36,657 nt of DNA from Chitinophaga pinensis (GTDB lineage: Bacteria; Bacteroidota; Bacteroidia; 2-12-FULL-35-15): the NCBI GenBank assembly GCA_945885475.1, contig CAMCYR010000032.1, positions 1-36,657 of the forward strand, in the 5' to 3' direction. A model generated the notes under the pieces. The model did no database searches, was not told the DNA's origin, and worked only from the letters and a program-made list of their open reading frames with translations. Below are positions 32,905 through 36,657 of this stretch, piece by piece. The position numbers and the translations under genes were made by a program. Numbering within the stretch: the stretch's first letter is position 1; each line of letters starts with the position of its first letter.

Positions 32905-34662
32905 TTATTTTTTTGCTTCGCCCTGTTTTGCAGGTTCTGTAGGAACAAGATCTTTAATGTATACCTGAGAATAATCTCTGTAACGCATAGGGTTCGAGAA
33001 CAAGTTGCGAACGCTTGATTTTATCAATCTGTAATTTTCATCATACCAAAGCATCATGATTGGTGCATCGTTGATCATTAACTGTTCAGCTATCAAGAAG
33101 TCAGCATAACCCTCTTCTTGTGTTTTTGAAGATTTCCCTGAATCGAATAATTTATCAAATTCGGGATTCTTGTAGCGTGGAGTATTTGGAAAGGAGGGCT
33201 CAGTTAAATCAGTGGGTACAGAAGCTCCGTAAAGAATCCACAGGAAATTTTCAGGACTAGGGAAATCTGCAATCCAAGCTGCGCGGAAAATTTCAGCACG
33301 GGCATATTTAGCATCTTCCATTTTTTGTTTTTGAGGAACAACTTCAAAATCAACATTTACATTCAGAACTTCCATTAATTGTTTTTGAATTTCTAAAACA
33401 ACATTTGTGTTTTTAGCACCACCACTGTTTAGTTCAATTTTTACTTTCGGAAATCCTTTTCCGTTTGGATAACCTGCTTCAGCTAATAATTTTTTTGCTT
33501 TTTTAGCATCAAAATCATATCCGGTAATTTTTGTAATGTCATATCCCTTGAAAGAAGGAGGCGAGATGCCATTAATTGCTGGGCCATAAGCTTCTCCCTT
33601 CAATACATCTTCAACAATTTTATTTCTGTTAATCGCATAACAAAATGCTTGGCGAACTTTAATATTGTTAAAGGGCTCTTTTGTCATGTTGAACTCATAA
33701 TATTGACTCGCCATCTCGGGTGAACGCTCCAATACGTATTTTGGGGGATTGTTTTGGAAATTGGCAATTTGACTCTCTACCATGTCTTTGATTGACTCGG
33801 AAGGTAATCCGATAACCATGTCTAAATTTCCGCTTTGGAAATTATCTAATTCTTGTTTTTTTGTAGGAAGGAAGCTGATAATAACTGAATCAATGAAAGG
33901 CAACTGGTTTCCCAGAGAATCTTTTCCATGGTAGTTTTCATTTCTTTTTAATAAGACCTTATCAGCAGCACCGTTTTCTATATATATGAATGGTCCTGTT
34001 CCGACTTTCATCTCTGTTCCGTACTTTTCATAAGCTTCTTTAGCAATAACACTTGCAGAAGGAGATGCTAATGCAAATAAGAAAGATGTGCTTGGCGAAG
34101 TTAACGTGATTGAAATAGTGTAATCATCAGCAGTTTTAATTCCATCAATAGAACCGCTAGGCTTACCTTTACTTGCATCAAAAAATTTGTTTGCACCAAC
34201 AACACGGTCTTTGAAAGTAGCCGCAAAATTTGAATTGTCCTTACTATCAGTACAAAGTAATTCAAATGCATATTTAAAATCCTCAGATTTTACCTCTCTG
34301 CCCTTTCCTTCAGGAAAACAGTCGTTGTCCTGGAACATAACTCCTTTTTTTAGATGAAAAGTGTATGTAGTACCAGCAGCATCTATTTCCCATTTTTCAG
34401 CCAAGCTAGGGATAATAGTTAGATCTTTAGCGTTGAATTTTACTAATCCTTCATATAGTTGATTGGCAAGATGCGCTGATCCGATATCCGTGATTCCGGC
34501 AGGGTAAAGTGTTTGAATTTGCTCGGTTTCATTGATTCGCAGTGTTCCGCCATAAACTTTGTCGCCTTTTGCAACTCTTTCCGACCCGCCTTCACTCTTA
34601 GAATTTGAGCAAGAGCTAAATAGAACGGAAATAATTAAGATAAAGAAGAAGGATTTTTTCAT
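32905..34662 (-). CDS. ABC transporter family 5 solute-binding lipoprotein (peptide type)
   Basis: A 585-residue extracytoplasmic lipoprotein. The lipobox is in MKKSFFFILIISVLFSSCSN (C18). The family 5 (OppA/DppA) hallmarks are GGTLRINETEQIQTLYPAGI, NQLYEGLVKFN, SLAEKWEIDAAGTTYTFHLK, KKGVMFQDND, the hinge VKSEDFKYAFELL and VRQAFCYAINRNKI. It captures oligopeptides or similar ligands and delivers them to an ABC permease. No permease or ATPase genes (oppBCDF) are nearby, so its partners are encoded elsewhere. Length is slightly above the usual 500-550. It has a single-gene terminator. The ligand cannot be inferred. Confidence 0.92.
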   Translation of the reverse strand: MKKSFFFILIISVLFSSCSNSKSEGGSERVAKGDKVYGGTLRINETEQIQTLYPAGITDIGSAHLANQLYEGLVKFNAKDLTIIPSLAEKWEIDAAGTTYTFHLKKGVMFQDNDCFPEGKGREVKSEDFKYAFELLCTDSKDNSNFAATFKDRVVGANKFFDASKGKPSGSIDGIKTADDYTISITLTSPSTSFLFALASPSASVIAKEAYEKYGTEMKVGTGPFIYIENGAADKVLLKRNENYHGKDSLGNQLPFIDSVIISFLPTKKQELDNFQSGNLDMVIGLPSESIKDMVESQIANFQNNPPKYVLERSPEMASQYYEFNMTKEPFNNIKVRQAFCYAINRNKIVEDVLKGEAYGPAINGISPPSFKGYDITKITGYDFDAKKAKKLLAEAGYPNGKGFPKVKIELNSGGAKNTNVVLEIQKQLMEVLNVNVDFEVVPQKQKMEDAKYARAEIFRAAWIADFPSPENFLWILYGASVPTDLTEPSFPNTPRYKNPEFDKLFDSGKSSKTQEEGYADFLIAEQLMINDAPIMMLWYDENYRLIKSSVRNLFSNPMRYRDYSQVYIKDLVPTEPAKQGEAKK

Positions 34663-34814
34663 AAGATATTGTTGATGTTATTGAGAATAAAGCCTGAGCT
34701 GTTGTCCGATTTAATTGCAAGATTACTGCATCTTTCACAAACATGCAAGTAAATTTACAAAAAATCTCCGATCTTCGCTATTCTAATAAAATATTTGATT
34801 TTAGTTCATGAGAG

Positions 34815-34847
34815 TTGTTCTTCGTATGACAAATTTGTTTAAATTTG
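34815..34847 (+). promoter_or_regulatory. Candidate promoter of the secreted protein gene at 34965
   Basis: TTG (34815-34817), 22 bases, then TAAATTTG (34840-34847). It implies a leader of about 115 bases. The rest of the 34663-34964 gap shows no gene or remnant. Confidence 0.45.
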
Positions 34848-34964
34848 CGATGAATTTTTAAAATAATAATTTTTTACTTTGAAATTTCTAAATAAGATTA
34901 TAATATTGCGTTCGAAAGTATAGGACAGCAAAATAGAAAGTTCTTATTTTTAACATAAAATACA

Positions 34965-35768
34965 ATGAAAAAAATACTGTTTGCTGTTTTTAGTTTATTT
35001 GTTTCATCTTCAGTATTTGCTGTGGGAGTGATTGTGCTGGAAGGAAACTATCAAGGAAAAAATCTGTATATTCAAAATCCATTTGCTGGTTCTGGTGTTG
35101 GTTTTTGTGTGCAGGAAGTTAGAGTTAATGGAAATCTTACAACTGATGAGATTGCATCAAGTGCTTTTGAAATTGATTTTCGTAATCTTCAATTAAAGGT
35201 TGGTGATAAAGTGGAAATAAAAATTATCCATAAAGACGATTGCAAGCCCAAAGTATTAAATCCGGAGGTATTAAAACCTAAGAGTACGTTTGAAGTTATT
35301 AATATGGCAGTTGGTTCAGATTTAACTCTGAAATGGTCTACTAAAGGCGAAACAGGGAAATTAACATATACTATTGAGCAGTTTCGTTGGGACAAGTGGG
35401 TGAAAGTAGGTGAAGTTGAAGGTATAGGAACTCCAAATTTAAATAATTATTCTTTTTTAGTTGTCCCTCACTCTGGTAAAAACCAATACCGCGTTAAGCA
35501 AGTCGATTACACAGGACAACCTAAATTGTCGAAAACAGTTGACTATAATTCTGCTTCTCCTGAAATTACATTTAGTCCTGCTAAAGTTTCTAAAGAAATT
35601 GGTTTCCTTGCCGCAAGTGCGCCAACAGAAACAATGTTTGAAATTTATGACCAATTTGGTAATATTGTGAAAAGAGGCTTCTCATCTGCTGTTGATGCTT
35701 CTAATCTTGCAAAAGGTGCATATTACCTGAATTACGATAATAAAAAGGCGGAGTTCATTAAAAAATAA
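34965..35768 (+). CDS. Secreted protein of unknown function with T9SS-like C-terminus
   Basis: A 267-residue protein with a signal peptide, MKKILFAVFSLFVSSSVFA. The first half begins GVIVLEGNYQGKNLYIQNPF, reminiscent of a beta-sandwich, and carries two cysteines (FCVQEVRVNG and DDCKPK). The middle (WSTKGETGKLTYTIEQFRW) looks like a fibronectin-III or Ig-like strand set. The last ~45 residues, MFEIYDQFGNIVKRG, then LAKGAYYLNYDNK and a lysine-rich end, copy the layout of a T9SS type A CTD, but the usual YPNP start is degenerate (ITFSPAKVS). It may be T9SS-exported or a periplasmic protein of the same fold. I do not recognise the family. It is a single gene, ended by a strong terminator. Confidence 0.75.
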   Translation: MKKILFAVFSLFVSSSVFAVGVIVLEGNYQGKNLYIQNPFAGSGVGFCVQEVRVNGNLTTDEIASSAFEIDFRNLQLKVGDKVEIKIIHKDDCKPKVLNPEVLKPKSTFEVINMAVGSDLTLKWSTKGETGKLTYTIEQFRWDKWVKVGEVEGIGTPNLNNYSFLVVPHSGKNQYRVKQVDYTGQPKLSKTVDYNSASPEITFSPAKVSKEIGFLAASAPTETMFEIYDQFGNIVKRGFSSAVDASNLAKGAYYLNYDNKKAEFIKK

Positions 35769-35797
35769 TTTTAAGATTCGCTCCAATTAAAATAGTT

Positions 35798-35830
35798 AAA
35801 AAAATCCCGGTTGTATCGGGATTTTTTTTT
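35798..35830 (+). terminator. Intrinsic terminator after the secreted protein gene
   Basis: A 12-bp stem, aaaaaaatcccg / cgggattttttt, with a 7-base loop and a run of nine T. It lies 29 bases after the stop and 24 bases before the next start. Confidence 0.9.
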
Positions 35831-35854
35831 GCAACAATCTAAACTTCCTTATAA

Positions 35855-36262
35855 ATGCTAAAAATTGAACACATTGGTATTGCCGTAAAAAATATCGGAC
35901 AATCGAACGACCTGTTCTCGAAATTGTTTGGTAAAGCACCATACAAGCTCGAAAAAGTAGAAAGCGAAGGCGTTTCTACCTCTTTTTTTATGGTTGGTGA
36001 AAACAAGATCGAATTATTGGAAGCAACCAATCCCGAGAGCCCTATTGCAAAATTCATAGACAAGAAAGGCGAAGGAATTCACCATATTGCATTTGAAGTA
36101 GAAGATATTCTGTTGGAGATGAAACGCTTGCAGGCTGAAGGATTCGTATTGTTATCGGAACAACCGAAAAAAGGTGCGGATAATAAACTTATTTGTTTTT
36201 TACACCCCAAAGGAACAAATGGTGTATTGATTGAGCTGTGTCAGGATATGAAGGCTTTATAA
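35855..36262 (+). CDS. mce: Methylmalonyl-CoA epimerase
   Basis: A 135-residue vicinal-oxygen-chelate enzyme that interconverts (R)- and (S)-methylmalonyl-CoA, linking propionyl-CoA metabolism to succinyl-CoA through the mutase. Metal ligands fit the family: H6 (KIEHIGIAV), H77 in EGIHHIAFEVED, and E127 in VLIELCQ. The sequence ENKIELLEATNPESPIAKF carries another expected metal-site residue (E53 or nearby). Length is normal. It begins with ATG. It is not linked here to the mutase or carboxylase genes and forms a single-gene unit between two terminators. Confidence 0.92.
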   Translation: MLKIEHIGIAVKNIGQSNDLFSKLFGKAPYKLEKVESEGVSTSFFMVGENKIELLEATNPESPIAKFIDKKGEGIHHIAFEVEDILLEMKRLQAEGFVLLSEQPKKGADNKLICFLHPKGTNGVLIELCQDMKAL

Positions 36263-36264
36263 TG

Positions 36265-36292
36265 AAGAAGCACCGCTGTTGCGATGCTTCTT
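36265..36292 (+). terminator. Hairpin after the epimerase gene
   Basis: Stem aagaagca / tgcttctt, with an inner cgc / gcg pair and a tgtt tip. There is no long T-run, so it is a moderate terminator at best. It begins 3 bases after the stop. Confidence 0.6.
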
Positions 36293-36354
36293 ATAAGTGG
36301 TGGGCCAAAGGTCTGAATTATCGAACTTTTTGAGGGAGGATTTGGACAATATTC

Positions 36355-36657
36355 TTAATCAAGGTCCAACAACCATTGAAATACATTAAGCATTTTAATT
36401 CCACCTCGGTTTTGGGTATATGAATCTGTTGTTAGTAATAATTTCGGATAGTTATCCTTGATTTTCTCCAATGCACTGAATTCTCTCGTCATCGTTTTTT
36501 CGTCTGATAGTAGCCAGGCAACTTGAATATAGTTAATGTCTCCTAAAGGCGTTCTACATACGAAATCAACTTCAGAAGTTCTATCTGTCCCTGTCCAGAT
36601 TTTGTTACCTCTTCGAAGCAATTCAAGATAAACAATATTTTCCAAAATATGTCCACG
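36355..36657 (-). CDS. AAA-type ATPase with DUF4143, C-terminal part (5' end outside window)
   Basis: The frame is open to the right edge. It reads RGHI, then LENIVYLELLRRGNKIWTG, then SEVDFVCRTPLGDINYIQV, then a stretch with LLSDEKTMTREFSALEKIKD, and ends after MLNVFQWLLDLD. This is the conserved end of the DUF4143 domain (a nuclease-like fold with the EVDF and IQV strands) carried at the C-terminus of AAA ATPases such as those found on mobile or integrative regions. The N-terminal ATPase part lies outside the window. The first in-frame start-like codon inside the window is internal. Function of the family is poorly known. Confidence 0.88.
   Translation of the reverse strand, partial: RGHILENIVYLELLRRGNKIWTGTDRTSEVDFVCRTPLGDINYIQVAWLLSDEKTMTREFSALEKIKDNYPKLLLTTDSYTQNRGGIKMLNVFQWLLDLD

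Noticed and set aside
36355-36645. 96-residue complete gene at the right edge
   Set aside because: The frame stays open to the window edge and the preceding residues continue the DUF4143 pattern, so the gene is only partial.
1-36657. Defence system, phage, integrative element or biosynthetic gene cluster
   Set aside because: No recombinase, transposase, restriction, CRISPR, toxin or synthase genes were found; apart from the partial DUF4143 ATPase the content is housekeeping or envelope related.

Overview
The window looks like a chromosomal segment from an AT-rich member of the Bacteroidota. Four things point there: two secreted proteins with C-terminal signals of the type IX secretion system (T9SS), one type A and one type B; promoter boxes of the form TAnnTTTG, often with TTG/TTTG about 19-22 bases upstream; almost no Shine-Dalgarno sequences; and the suf gene order sufS-sufE-DUF59-DUF2480. 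No rRNA, tRNA, CRISPR array, phage, insertion sequence or complete defence system was recognised. Both window edges cut genes: a T9SS cargo protein on the left and a DUF4143-type ATPase on the right.

Layout. 1-1.5 kb: end of a T9SS type A cargo protein built from 71-72-residue tandem repeats. 1.5-4.2 kb (minus): sufS, sufE, a DUF59/SufT-like gene and a DUF2480 gene, an iron-sulfur assembly operon without sufBCD. 4.4-7.8 kb: a group I (IscS/NifS-like) cysteine desulfurase, convergent with selD and mnmH (selU). Together these could form a selenium route to 2-selenouridine in tRNA. 7.8-8.0 kb: a small open frame broken at a homopolymer. 8.1-10.6 kb: purT and kbl, divergent. 10.6-13.0 kb (minus): a retropepsin-like protease, RimK and an AstE/AspA-like zinc hydrolase, a plausible amino-acid-ligation writer with two candidate erasers. 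13.1-20.8 kb: an FAD oxidoreductase and a 2102-residue alpha-2-macroglobulin with a CxEQ thioester motif. 20.8-23.1 kb: a secreted cupin, a decayed membrane-protein gene ending near an 18-bp hairpin, and an RsmB/NOP2-type RNA methyltransferase.

23.1-26.1 kb: an AT-rich stretch leads into a 53-residue protein made almost only of lysine, alanine and proline, resembling a free histone-H1 tail. It is followed by a dipeptide epimerase, a 45-residue ORF that may be an antitoxin remnant, a lipoprotein, and a deleted, frameshifted CoA-transferase pseudogene. 26.2-32.7 kb: a T9SS type B PKD-domain protein, an MFS transporter, typA/bipA, a hotdog thioesterase and a tail-anchored J-domain protein. 32.9-36.7 kb: a family 5 solute-binding lipoprotein, a secreted protein of unknown function, methylmalonyl-CoA epimerase and the partial ATPase.

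Most genes are ordinary housekeeping or envelope genes. The most unusual items are the lysine/alanine mini-protein, the RimK-protease-deacylase cluster, and the three decayed small loci in the intergenic spaces. All functional assignments come from reading motifs in the translated sequence; no database search was run.
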